The notes below the pieces were generated by a model. That model had not been told where the DNA came from, did no database searches, and saw only the letters and a program-made list of their open reading frames with translations. From contig NZ_CP086106.1 of NCBI RefSeq assembly GCF_016765655.2, positions 2,166,501-2,230,500 on the forward strand: a DNA stretch of 64,000 nucleotides, read 5' to 3'. A program made the position numbers and the translations under genes. Positions 18,112 to 25,931 of this stretch are shown here, piece after piece (position 1 is the first letter of the stretch; the number at the start of each line of letters is the position of its first letter). Origin of the DNA: Skermanella mucosa. GTDB taxonomy: Bacteria > Pseudomonadota > Alphaproteobacteria > Azospirillales > Azospirillaceae.

Positions 18112-20274
18112 TCAGCCCCGGCTGCCGCTCCGGGCGCTGCCCCGGCCGGACAGGCTGGGGTTCTGCATGAAATAGGTATGCGCGTTCGGGGCGCCCGGCT
18201 CGGCCTCCATCCGGGTGAAGCCGCCGTCCGCCCCCATCAGCCAGCTCTGCGCCCGGTCGCGCAGGTTGGTGCCCATGATCTGCTCGACGATCTGCTCGTG
18301 GACCGTGGCGTTCTCGATCGGCACCAGGGTCTCGATCCGGCGGTCCAGGTTGCGCGGCATCCAGTCGGCCGAGGAGATGTAGACCTTCGCCTTGGGGGAA
18401 GGCAGGCCGTGGCCGTCGCCGAAGCACATGATGCGGCTGTGCTCCAGGAAGCGACCGACGATGCTCTTGACCCGGATATTCTCGGACAGGCCGGGCACGC
18501 CGGGACGCAGGCAGCAGATGCCGCGGATGATCATGTCGATCTGCACGCCGGCATGGGAGGCCTCGTACAGCTTGTCGATGATGTCGGGATCGACGAGGGA
18601 GTTGAGCTTGATCCAGATCGCCGCCTTGCGGCCGGCGCGGGCGTGGGCGATCTCCCGGTCGATCATCTCGACGATCCGGCTGCGCAGCGTCAGCGGCGCG
18701 ATCGCCAGCTTCTCCAGGTGCTGGGGCTTGGCATAGCCGGTCATGTAGTTGAACATGACCGAGGCGTCATGGCACAGCGCCGGGTCGCAGGTGAAGAACG
18801 ACAGGTCGGTGTAGATCTTGGCCGTGATCGGATGGTAGTTGCCGGTTCCGAAATGGACGTAGCTGTGCAGCCCGTCCGCCTCGCGCCGCATCACCAGAGA
18901 CACCTTGGCGTGGGTCTTCAGGTCGACGAAGCCGTAGACCACATGGACGCCGGCGCGCTCCAGGTCGCGCGCCCACTGGATGTTGGCCTCCTCGTCGAAC
19001 CGGGCCTTCAGCTCGACCATGGCGGTGACCGACTTGCCGGCCTCCGCCGCCTCGATCATGGCCGCGACGATGGGGGAGTTCTTGCTGGTCCGGTACAGCG
19101 TCTGCTTGATCGCGACCACCGCCGGGTCGCGCGCCGCCTGGAGCAGGAACTGCACCACCACGTCGAAGCTCTCGTACGGATGGTGGACCAGGATGTCCTT
19201 GTGCCGGATCGCCGCGAAGCAGTTGCCGCCGAAATCCCGGATCCGCTCGGGAAAACGGGCGGTGAAGGGCGGGAACAGCAGGTCGCTGCGCTCGTCCAGG
19301 ATGAGCTGCTTGACGTCGCCCAGCGCGATCAGCCCCTTCTGGACGAAGACGTCGCCGGGAGAAACGCGCAGCTCGCTGACCAGGAACTCGCGAAGATCGT
19401 GGGTCGTCTCCGCCTCGACGGCGAGGCTGATGACCTTGCCGCGCCGGCGGCGCTTAAGGGCGCTCTCGAAGGTGCGGACCAGATCCTCCGACTCCTCGTC
19501 GATGTCGATCTCGCTGTCGCGCAGCACGCGGAACAGGCCGTGGCCGGTCAGCTTGAGCGGCGAAGGGAACAGGCGGTCGAGGAACATCAGCACCAGGTCT
19601 TCCAGCAGCAGGAAGCGGGTGCCCGTCCCCGGCAGCCGCACGAAGCGCTCCAGCTGGTTGGGAAGCGGGATCAGCGCGTCGAGCGGCTCGGTCTTCTCCG
19701 GGTCCTTGAGCTGGAGGACGAGGGCCACGCCCCGGTTGGCGATGAACGGGAAGGGGTGGGCCGGATCGACGGCGATGGGGGTCAGGACGGGAAAGATCTC
19801 GCGCAGGAAGCGGGCCTCCGCCCAGGCGCGATCCTCCTGGGACAGCTCCCTCGGCGCCACGACCCAGATGCCGGCCTCCCTCAGTTCCTCCAGCAGGGCG
19901 TTGGCGCAGTCCTGCTGCTGGTCGTTCAGCTGGATGATGGCCTGGTTGATCAGCGCGAGCTGTTGTTCCGGCAGGAGATTGTCGGGCGTGAGGGCCTTGA
20001 CGCCGGCGCGTTCCTGGGCTTTCAGGGCCGCGACCCGGACCATGATGAACTCGTCCAGGTTGCTGGCCGAGATCGACAGGAAACGCAGCCGCTCCAGCAG
20101 CGGGTGGTTGGTGTTGTGGGCCTCGCCCAGCACCCTGTCATTGAAGGCGAGCCAGGACAGTTCCCGGTTGATGAAACGGTCGGGCGGCAGCTCCAGCGGC
20201 TCGGCTTTCGGCTGCGGCTCGGGCTTGTTCGCGCGCGCCGGCTTCTGGCCGGTCGCTTCCACGGTCGTGTCCAT
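18112..20274 (-). CDS. ppk: Polyphosphate kinase 1
   Basis: Reversible polymerisation of ATP gamma-phosphate into polyphosphate. 720 residues with the four Ppk1 domains: N-terminal helical ([16 protein letters not shown]), head, and two PLD-like catalytic domains. The autophosphorylated His is His455 in [13 protein letters not shown], followed by HFGTGNYHP, and a second catalytic segment reads [16 protein letters not shown] proline/lysine-rich N-terminal extension of about 30 residues precedes the core. Divergent from creA; an ATGTTA-type direct repeat lies in the intergenic region. Confidence 0.98.
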   Translation of the reverse strand: MDTTVEATGQKPARANKPEPQPKAEPLELPPDRFINRELSWLAFNDRVLGEAHNTNHPLLERLRFLSISASNLDEFIMVRVAALKAQERAGVKALTPDNLLPEQQLALINQAIIQLNDQQQDCANALLEELREAGIWVVAPRELSQEDRAWAEARFLREIFPVLTPIAVDPAHPFPFIANRGVALVLQLKDPEKTEPLDALIPLPNQLERFVRLPGTGTRFLLLEDLVLMFLDRLFPSPLKLTGHGLFRVLRDSEIDIDEESEDLVRTFESALKRRRRGKVISLAVEAETTHDLREFLVSELRVSPGDVFVQKGLIALGDVKQLILDERSDLLFPPFTARFPERIRDFGGNCFAAIRHKDILVHHPYESFDVVVQFLLQAARDPAVVAIKQTLYRTSKNSPIVAAMIEAAEAGKSVTAMVELKARFDEEANIQWARDLERAGVHVVYGFVDLKTHAKVSLVMRREADGLHSYVHFGTGNYHPITAKIYTDLSFFTCDPALCHDASVMFNYMTGYAKPQHLEKLAIAPLTLRSRIVEMIDREIAHARAGRKAAIWIKLNSLVDPDIIDKLYEASHAGVQIDMIIRGICCLRPGVPGLSENIRVKSIVGRFLEHSRIMCFGDGHGLPSPKAKVYISSADWMPRNLDRRIETLVPIENATVHEQIVEQIMGTNLRDRAQSWLMGADGGFTRMEAEPGAPNAHTYFMQNPSLSGRGSARSGSRG

Positions 20275-20352
20275 GTTCCATCCCCCAGGTGCTTTTCGTC
20301 AGCCGTGCCGGTCATCCGCGGCGCAACATGCGGCAACATTCAAGGCTGCCGC

Positions 20353-20372
20353 ATGTAACATTTGTTAACATT
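20353..20372 (-). promoter_or_regulatory. Direct repeat upstream of ppk (Pho-box-like, weak)
   Basis: On the minus strand this reads AATGTTAACAAATGTTACAT, two ATGTTA units 10 bp apart in an AT-rich island. It sits about 80 bp upstream of the ppk start. ppk is a PhoB target in other bacteria, but the match to the CTGTCAT Pho-box repeat is partial, so this is only a candidate operator. Confidence 0.25.
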
Positions 20373-20474
20373 TTGTGTCGATAGCCGTCCTGTGTCATAT
20401 CGCCCCGGCGATCCTTGACTTCGGCGGTGGTTCCGCGTGTCTGTTGCCGCGTGTGTCCATGACGGAGAACAGAG

Positions 20475-20948
20475 ATGATCCGGTACAGTTTCGCTGGGGC
20501 GCTGGTCGGTGCAGCCTTCGGCCTGGTTGCGGCGGCTCCGGCGGGGGCGGAAGAGGTGGGCTGCGTCACGACGGCCTGGAAGCTCCTGGGGGCCAATCAC
20601 AGGGTCTGCGTCGAGGCGTTCGACGATCCGAAGGTCCCGGGCGTCGCCTGCCATCTGAGCCAGGCCCGGACGGGCGGGGTCTCGGGCAGCCTGGGGCTGG
20701 CGGAGGACCCCTCGCGCTTCTCCATCGCGTGCCGGCAGGTCGGCCCGATCACGATGCCCGACAAGCTGCGCGACAACGAGGAGGTCTTCACCGCCGACAC
20801 CTCGATCCTGTTCAAGGAGACCCGAGTCGTGCGCATGTTCGACCGCAAGCGCAATACCCTGGTTTATCTGAGCTACAGCACCAAGATGGTGGACGGATCG
20901 CCGATGAACGCCGTCTCGACCGTGCCGATCATGCCTTGGCGGGAGTAG
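20475..20948 (+). CDS. creA: CreA family protein
   Basis: 157-residue periplasmic protein of the CreA family, with signal peptide MIRYSFAGALVGAAFGLVAA and cleavage after PAGA. The conserved body includes DPKVPGVACHLSQARTGG and EDPSRFSIACRQVGPI, with paired cysteines that may form disulfides. Family function is unresolved; E. coli creA neighbours the CreBC system, absent here. It is followed by the dihydrouridine synthase gene on the same strand after about 45 bp. Confidence 0.9.
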   Translation: MIRYSFAGALVGAAFGLVAAAPAGAEEVGCVTTAWKLLGANHRVCVEAFDDPKVPGVACHLSQARTGGVSGSLGLAEDPSRFSIACRQVGPITMPDKLRDNEEVFTADTSILFKETRVVRMFDRKRNTLVYLSYSTKMVDGSPMNAVSTVPIMPWRE

Positions 20949-20994
20949 GGGCGGGCACGCCGGTTGAGTGACGATTTGAGTGACGAGACTTGAC

Positions 20995-21993
20995 GTGAGC
21001 ACACAGACATATCCCATTTCCGTCGCCCCCATGATGGACTGGACGGACCGGCACTGCCGGTACTTCCTGCGCCAGATCAGCCGGCACGCGCTGCTGTACA
21101 CCGAGATGGTGACGACCGGGGCGATCCTGCACGGCCCGCGGGAGCGGCTGCTGGCCTTCCACCCGCACGAGCACCCGGTGGCCTTGCAACTGGGCGGCAG
21201 CGACCCGCAGGCCCTGGCGGAGTGCGCGCGGATCGCGGAAGGGTTCGGCTATGACGAGATCAACCTGAATGTCGGCTGCCCGAGCGATAGGGTGCAGTCC
21301 GGGCGGTTCGGCGCCTGCCTGATGGCGGAGCCGGACCTCGTCGCCGACTTGGTTGGCACGATGCGGTCGGCCGTGTCGATCCCCGTGACCGTCAAGTCGC
21401 GGATCGCCATCGACGAGATGGAGGAGTGGCCGACGCTGGACGGCTTCATCGCGACCGTGCGGGCCGCCGGCTGCACCCGGTTCATCGTCCATGCCCGCAA
21501 GGCCTGGCTGAAGGGGCTGAGCCCCCAGGAGAACCGCGACATCCCGCCGCTGCGCTACGATCTGGTCCACCGGCTGAAGCGGGAGAATCCCGACCTGGAC
21601 ATTACCATCAACGGCGGCATCCCGGACCTGGACTCGGCGGCCGAGCATCTCCAGGTGGTGGACGGGGTCATGCTGGGCCGGGCGGCGTACAAGAACCCCT
21701 ACGTGCTGGCCGGCGTCGACCGGCGGTTCCACGGCGGTACCGAACCGGTCCCGACTCGGGAGGATGTGGTGCGTCGGATGCTGCCCTATATCGAGGCCAG
21801 GAGGGTCGAAGGCGTGCCCCTGAACGCCATCACCCGACACATGACAGGTCTGTTCCAAGGGCAACGCGGCGGCCGCGCGTGGCGGCGGCATTTGAGTGAA
21901 TTTGCTCACAAGACCGGCGCGGGGCCTGAGGTTGTCGAGGCTGCGATGGCCCGGATCGATCCCCTGAAGGGATTTCCGCAGGCCGCCGAATAA
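20995..21993 (+). CDS. dusA: tRNA-dihydrouridine synthase DusA-type
   Basis: FMN- and NADPH-dependent reduction of uridines in the tRNA D-loop. TIM-barrel landmarks: SVAPMMDWTDRHCR at the N-terminus, YTEMVTTGAIL, the catalytic Cys in NVGCPSDRVQSGRFGACLM, IVHARKAWLKGLSPQENR (DusA-type helix) and NGGIPDL near the phosphate site. 333 residues from the GTG at 20995 (VSTQTYPIS), or 338 from GTG 20980. Both are weak starts. Confidence 0.95.
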   Translation: MSTQTYPISVAPMMDWTDRHCRYFLRQISRHALLYTEMVTTGAILHGPRERLLAFHPHEHPVALQLGGSDPQALAECARIAEGFGYDEINLNVGCPSDRVQSGRFGACLMAEPDLVADLVGTMRSAVSIPVTVKSRIAIDEMEEWPTLDGFIATVRAAGCTRFIVHARKAWLKGLSPQENRDIPPLRYDLVHRLKRENPDLDITINGGIPDLDSAAEHLQVVDGVMLGRAAYKNPYVLAGVDRRFHGGTEPVPTREDVVRRMLPYIEARRVEGVPLNAITRHMTGLFQGQRGGRAWRRHLSEFAHKTGAGPEVVEAAMARIDPLKGFPQAAE

Positions 21994-22243
21994 AGGGGCG
22001 CGACAAAACGGCCTGTACCGTGTTGTCTGGAATTCGCGGTTTAGCCCTTGACAAACTGCCCGTAAAGACCGAAATGGCCGGCCGTTCACCGATCGGAAAT
22101 AGCTGTGTCAGATTTTGGTAACGTGAGCGGTGCCGCGAGACGAAGGCGGTGCCGCGACAATGGTTTCCGAAACGAGTGAATTTCTATTCCTCCGCCTCGG
22201 CAGGGGTCGGCGGGACTGAGTTGGAAATCCGAGGACAATCGTT

Positions 22244-23848
22244 ATGACCGCCCTTGAAATCACGGCGCACCCTGTCGCCGACGCCGATCGCGCCACTGCG
22301 GTGCGCAACGAGACCGCGGGAGCCCGCGGCAACATCGCCTTTGCCGAGCATTCGACCGACCCGGTCCGGCTGTACCTGCGTGACGTGGCGCAGCACCCGC
22401 TGCTGACGCGTGAGCAGGAGGTGACGCTTGCCCAGCGCATGGAGGCCGCCCGTGCGGCCATCGATGACGTGATCGCGGCCAGCCCCTTCACCTGCACCCG
22501 GCTCATGCGGAGCCTTCACGGCCTGCGCGACGGCTCCGTCAACGTCGGCACCGTCGTGGACCTGGAGCGCTTCGCCCGCATGGGGGCCGAAGCCGAGAGC
22601 GAGGACGCGGCGCTGGACGACGACCTCGCCGAGGTCGCCGATGCGGATACGGAAGTAGCGGAGGCCGTGGCGGTTCCGGCCATATCCGCTGCCGAACTGG
22701 CCGCGTCGGTGGTCGAGGCGCTGGAGCGGATCGAGGCGGTCCAACTGACCGACGCCGCGGCTGCCGCCGCGCTGATTCGCGAACTGCCGCTGTCGATCGA
22801 CCTGCGCACCGAACTGATCAACACCATGCGCGACGTCAACCGGCGCATCGTCGGCGTCGATGGCCGCCTGGCCCGCGTCGTCATGGCCGGCGGCGTGAAG
22901 CGCGAGGCCTTCCTGGAAGCCTATCTCGGCTCCGAGGACGAGCAGGGTTGGCTGGCCAAGCGGGCCGCCAAGGGCGGTGCCTGGGCCAAGCTGGCCGAGC
23001 GCAAGGGCCAGGAAGTCGATGCCCTGTTCGCCGAGTTGGCCGAGATCGGCCAGACCGTCGGGCTGCCGATCAGCCAGTTCCGCGAGCTGTCCGCCCGCCT
23101 GCAGCGGTCGCAGAACGACCAGATCCGCACCAAGGAGTCCTTCGCCAAGGCGAACCTCCGTCTGGTCGCGGCCCTGGCCCGCAAGCATCTGAACCGGGGC
23201 CTGCCGTTCCTGGACCTGGTCCAGGAGGGCAATATCGGCCTGATGACCGCGATCGAGAAGTTCGACTGGCGGCGCGGCTACAAGTTCTCGACCTATGCTA
23301 CCTGGTGGATCCGGCAATCGATGACCCGGGCGCTGGCCGACCAGGGCCGCACGATCCGCATGCCGGCCCATGCCTGCGAGGCGCTGACCAAGATCCGCCG
23401 CTGCGCGGTCCAGCTTCGCCTGCGCCGGGGCATCGAGCCGACCAACGAGGATATCGCGACCGCGCTGGCGATGCCTGTCGAGAAGGTCGCCGAACTGCTG
23501 CGCATGGCGGCCGACGCGGTCAGCCTGGACGCTCCGGTCGGCGATGACGACGACGGCGCTCGGCTGGGCGACTTCCTGGAGGACAGCGCCACGACCGGCG
23601 CGTTCGACGCGATCGCCGCCGGCTCGCTGCGCGAGAAGCTGTCGGAGATCCTGGACGACCTCACCCCGCGCGAGGCCGACATCATCCGCCGCCGCTTCGG
23701 CCTTGCCGGGACCGAGGAGACGCTCGAGGATATCGGCCGCGACTACAACGTGACCCGCGAGCGCATCCGCCAGGTCGAGGCGAAGGCGCTGCAGCGGCTC
23801 GGCCGGGCCAAGCATGCCCGGGTGCTGAAGACCTTCCTGGAAGGCTGA
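22244..23848 (+). CDS. RpoD-like sigma-70 factor lacking region 1.1
   Basis: RNA polymerase sigma subunit. After about 36 variable residues it begins directly at region 1.2 ([23 protein letters not shown]). A long acidic non-conserved insert (about 120-260) follows, then region 2 from about residue 299 ([40 protein letters not shown]). Regions 3 and 4 end in the helix-turn-helix [24 protein letters not shown]. At 534 residues without region 1.1 it is shorter than the usual housekeeping RpoD. It could be a second group 1/group 2 factor for stress or stationary phase (inference). Its stop codon lies in the first copy of a 16-bp tandem repeat. Confidence 0.92.
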   Translation: MTALEITAHPVADADRATAVRNETAGARGNIAFAEHSTDPVRLYLRDVAQHPLLTREQEVTLAQRMEAARAAIDDVIAASPFTCTRLMRSLHGLRDGSVNVGTVVDLERFARMGAEAESEDAALDDDLAEVADADTEVAEAVAVPAISAAELAASVVEALERIEAVQLTDAAAAAALIRELPLSIDLRTELINTMRDVNRRIVGVDGRLARVVMAGGVKREAFLEAYLGSEDEQGWLAKRAAKGGAWAKLAERKGQEVDALFAELAEIGQTVGLPISQFRELSARLQRSQNDQIRTKESFAKANLRLVAALARKHLNRGLPFLDLVQEGNIGLMTAIEKFDWRRGYKFSTYATWWIRQSMTRALADQGRTIRMPAHACEALTKIRRCAVQLRLRRGIEPTNEDIATALAMPVEKVAELLRMAADAVSLDAPVGDDDDGARLGDFLEDSATTGAFDAIAAGSLREKLSEILDDLTPREADIIRRRFGLAGTEETLEDIGRDYNVTRERIRQVEAKALQRLGRAKHARVLKTFLEG

Positions 23849-23884
23849 GGCCCTGGAAGGCTGAGGCCCTGGAAGGCTGAGGCC
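23837..23884. repeat. Three exact tandem copies of a 16-bp unit
   Basis: Unit CTGGAAGGCTGAGGCC repeated at 23837-23852, 23853-23868 and 23869-23884 with no mismatches. The first copy contains the last sense codons and the TGA of the sigma factor gene, so the array duplicates the gene end. Probably a slipped-strand expansion; copy number may vary between strains. Confidence 0.95.
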
Positions 23885-23902
23885 GGTCCGGGAGTTCAGG
23901 CG

Positions 23903-23950
23903 AACGAAAAGCGCCGGCGGGAGATCGATCTCCCGCCGGCGCTTTTCGTT
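23903..23950. terminator. Perfect 48-nt palindrome, bidirectional rho-independent terminator
   Basis: Both 24-nt arms are exactly complementary, centred between 23926 and 23927 (GATCGATC). Each arm begins AACGAAAAGCGCCGGCGGGA, so the transcript from either strand ends in a U-rich CUUUUCGUU stretch. It lies between the convergent sigma factor and DapA-family genes and can serve both. Confidence 0.88.
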
Positions 23951-23964
23951 TCTGCCTCCGAGGC

Positions 23965-24891
23965 TCAGCCGCCCAGCCTGACCTCCAGCCGCGCCATCAG
24001 GCTGTCCAGCTCCTTGTGGTCGTCGGCGTTGAGCCTGGGACCGGGGGCGCGGACCGCGGCGGAGGCCAGGACGCCGCGCCGGCGCAGGATCTCCTTGCGG
24101 ATGGCGAGGCCGATGCCGGCCTGCTGTTCGTGGCGGACGATCGGCAGGTAGGTGTCGAACAGATCCTCGGCCCCGTCGGCGTCGCCGGCGAAGAAGCGAC
24201 GGCAGACCTGGACCAGCATCTCCGGGTAGGCGAAGCCGGTCATGGCGCCGTCGGCGCCGCGCCTGAGTTCCTGGGGCAGGTGGAGCCCGCCGTTGCCGAC
24301 CAGGATGCTGATGCGGCGCCCGCCGGTGTCGGGCCAGGTGCGAATCTGGCTGAGCTTGCGCAGGCCCGGCGCGTCCTCGTGCTTCAGCATCACGATCTGC
24401 GGATGGTCGTCGAACACCCGCCGCAGCGTCGCGACCGACACGGGGACCTGCGTCACCTGCGGATAATCCTGGAACACCACCGGCACGTCGGGGCCGAGGA
24501 TGCGCAGGGTCTCCGCGAAGTAGTTGATCACCTGTTCCTCGGTCTTCAGGCCGGACAGGGGGGCGATCATGACGCCGGCGGCGCCGGTATCCAGGGCGGA
24601 GTGGGCGAACGCCGCGAGGTTGTTGCTTCCCGGATTGCTGACGCCCACGATCACCGGGATGCGGCCGGCGATCCGGTCGAACACGCGGCGCATGAAGCTC
24701 TGCTGCTCGTCCGGAGTCAGCTTCGGCGCCTCGCCCATGATGCCGAGGATCGTCATGCCGTCGACGCCGCACTCCAGGTAGAAATCCACCATCCGGTCGG
24801 TGCTGGCAAGGTCCAGCTTGCCGTCGTCCTCGAACGGCGTGGCGGCGATGATGTATACGCCGCTCGCCCGTTCGTTCAGCTTTTCGCCCAT
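23965..24891 (-). CDS. Dihydrodipicolinate synthase (DapA)-family aldolase/lyase
   Basis: Class I aldolase superfamily enzyme (TIM barrel, Schiff-base lysine). Core features: GIMGEAPKLT in place of GTTGE near 50-59, Tyr143 in QDYP, and Schiff-base Lys170 in IVMLKHEDAP. 308 residues. The carboxylate-binding motif is altered and no lysine-pathway gene is adjacent, so it is more likely a DapA paralogue acting on a sugar acid or hydroxy-keto acid than the biosynthetic enzyme. The substrate cannot be read from the sequence. Confidence 0.85.
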   Translation of the reverse strand: MGEKLNERASGVYIIAATPFEDDGKLDLASTDRMVDFYLECGVDGMTILGIMGEAPKLTPDEQQSFMRRVFDRIAGRIPVIVGVSNPGSNNLAAFAHSALDTGAAGVMIAPLSGLKTEEQVINYFAETLRILGPDVPVVFQDYPQVTQVPVSVATLRRVFDDHPQIVMLKHEDAPGLRKLSQIRTWPDTGGRRISILVGNGGLHLPQELRRGADGAMTGFAYPEMLVQVCRRFFAGDADGAEDLFDTYLPIVRHEQQAGIGLAIRKEILRRRGVLASAAVRAPGPRLNADDHKELDSLMARLEVRLGG

Positions 24892-24939
24892 TCCTTTTCC
24901 TCCCTGCGACTGCGGATCAGCGGACCGGAGGCCAGCCTA

Positions 24940-25119
24940 TCACCGGTCCGCCGGCTTTTCCTGGTCGGCGGGCTTTTCGCCGCCTTCTCCGGTCCAATCG
25001 TCGGTGATCATGGACTGGGCTTCGCTGATCTGGTCCACCTCCTCCTTGGACGGCGGGCGTGGAATGCGGGGGCTCTTGGGGCTGGTCGGGGTCTCGCCCG
25101 GGCGCTGCTCGTCGGCCAT
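24940..25119 (-). CDS. Small acidic hypothetical protein
   Basis: 59 residues beginning MADEQRPGETPTSPKSPRIP, very rich in Pro, Glu, Asp and Lys, with no hydrophobic core and probably disordered. An AGGAGGA-type ribosome binding site precedes the chosen start at 25119 (cctcctct on the plus strand), which is the main support for it being real. It lies between the ZIP transporter and the DapA-family gene on the same strand. Confidence 0.5.
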   Translation of the reverse strand: MADEQRPGETPTSPKSPRIPRPPSKEEVDQISEAQSMITDDWTGEGGEKPADQEKPADR

Positions 25120-25171
25120 GGTCATCCTCCTCTGGGGGTTCACCATGACTAACAAGAAAGGGGGCTGATGA

Positions 25172-25921
25172 TCACCCGAGCGAGACGTCCAGGTACAGCA
25201 TGATGACGAACCCCAGCATCAGGCCGACGCTCGCCGCCTTCTCCAGCCCGGCGCGGTGGGTTTCCGGGATGATCTCGTTGCTGACGACGAAAATCATGGC
25301 GCCGGCGGCGAAGGCGAGGCCCCAGGGCAGCAGGGGGGCGGCCAAGGACACGGCGAGAAGCCCCAGGAGGGCGCCCAGCGGCTCGACCAGCCCGGTCGCC
25401 AGGGCGATGGCGACGGCCTTGCCGCGCTGGTAACCGATGCTGTGGAGCGCCACGGCCACGGCCAAGCCTTCCGGCATGTTCTGGAGGCCGATCCCGAAGG
25501 CGAGGGGAAGCCCGGTCGCGGTACTGCCGGTGCCGAATCCGACGCCGACCGCCAGTCCCTCCGGGATGTTGTGCAGGGTGATCGCGATCACGAACAGCCA
25601 GATGCGCCGGAAGGTATCTGTCTCCGGCCCCTGGCGGCCCTTGATGAAATGCTCGTGCGGGGTGAGCAGGTCGAGCGCCCAGAGGCAGGTGGCGCCGAGC
25701 AGGATTCCGGCGCCGACCACGGCCGGGCCGGCGCCGGTCTCCAGTGCGGGCAGGATCAGCGAGAAGAACGAGGCCGCCAGCATTACGCCGGCGGCGAAGC
25801 CCAGCAGCCCGTTCTGGAGGCGGCTGGAGACCTTGCGCAGGAACAGCAGGGGCACGGCCCCGAGGCCGGTGGCGGAACCGGCGGCGAGGCTGGCAAGGAA
25901 ACCGATGAGAACTATGGACAC
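25172..25921 (-). CDS. ZIP-family divalent metal transporter
   Basis: Membrane transporter for Zn2+, Fe2+ or similar ions, resembling ZupT. About eight TM helices in 249 residues. Metal-site motifs are TM4 HNIPEGLAVGVGF and TM5 LQNMPEGLAVAVAL; the second has Gln-Asn where His-Asn is usual in ZupT, which may change selectivity. A cytosolic loop THEHFIKGRQGPETDT-like segment (LLTPHEHFIKGRQ) sits before TM4. GTG start at 25921 with GGAATAGG upstream, 10 bp after the stop of the symporter-kinase gene, so likely the last gene of that operon. Confidence 0.88.
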   Translation of the reverse strand: MSIVLIGFLASLAAGSATGLGAVPLLFLRKVSSRLQNGLLGFAAGVMLAASFFSLILPALETGAGPAVVGAGILLGATCLWALDLLTPHEHFIKGRQGPETDTFRRIWLFVIAITLHNIPEGLAVGVGFGTGSTATGLPLAFGIGLQNMPEGLAVAVALHSIGYQRGKAVAIALATGLVEPLGALLGLLAVSLAAPLLPWGLAFAAGAMIFVVSNEIIPETHRAGLEKAASVGLMLGFVIMLYLDVSLG

Positions 25922-25931
25922 GCCTATTCCG

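Noticed and set aside
23837-23884. Possible CRISPR-like array
   Set aside because: Units are contiguous with no spacers and only 16 bp long; this is a simple tandem repeat. No CRISPR array or cas gene was seen in the window.
23965-24891. Calling this gene dapA of lysine biosynthesis
   Set aside because: The carboxylate-binding motif is altered and no lysine genes are adjacent; only family membership is supported.
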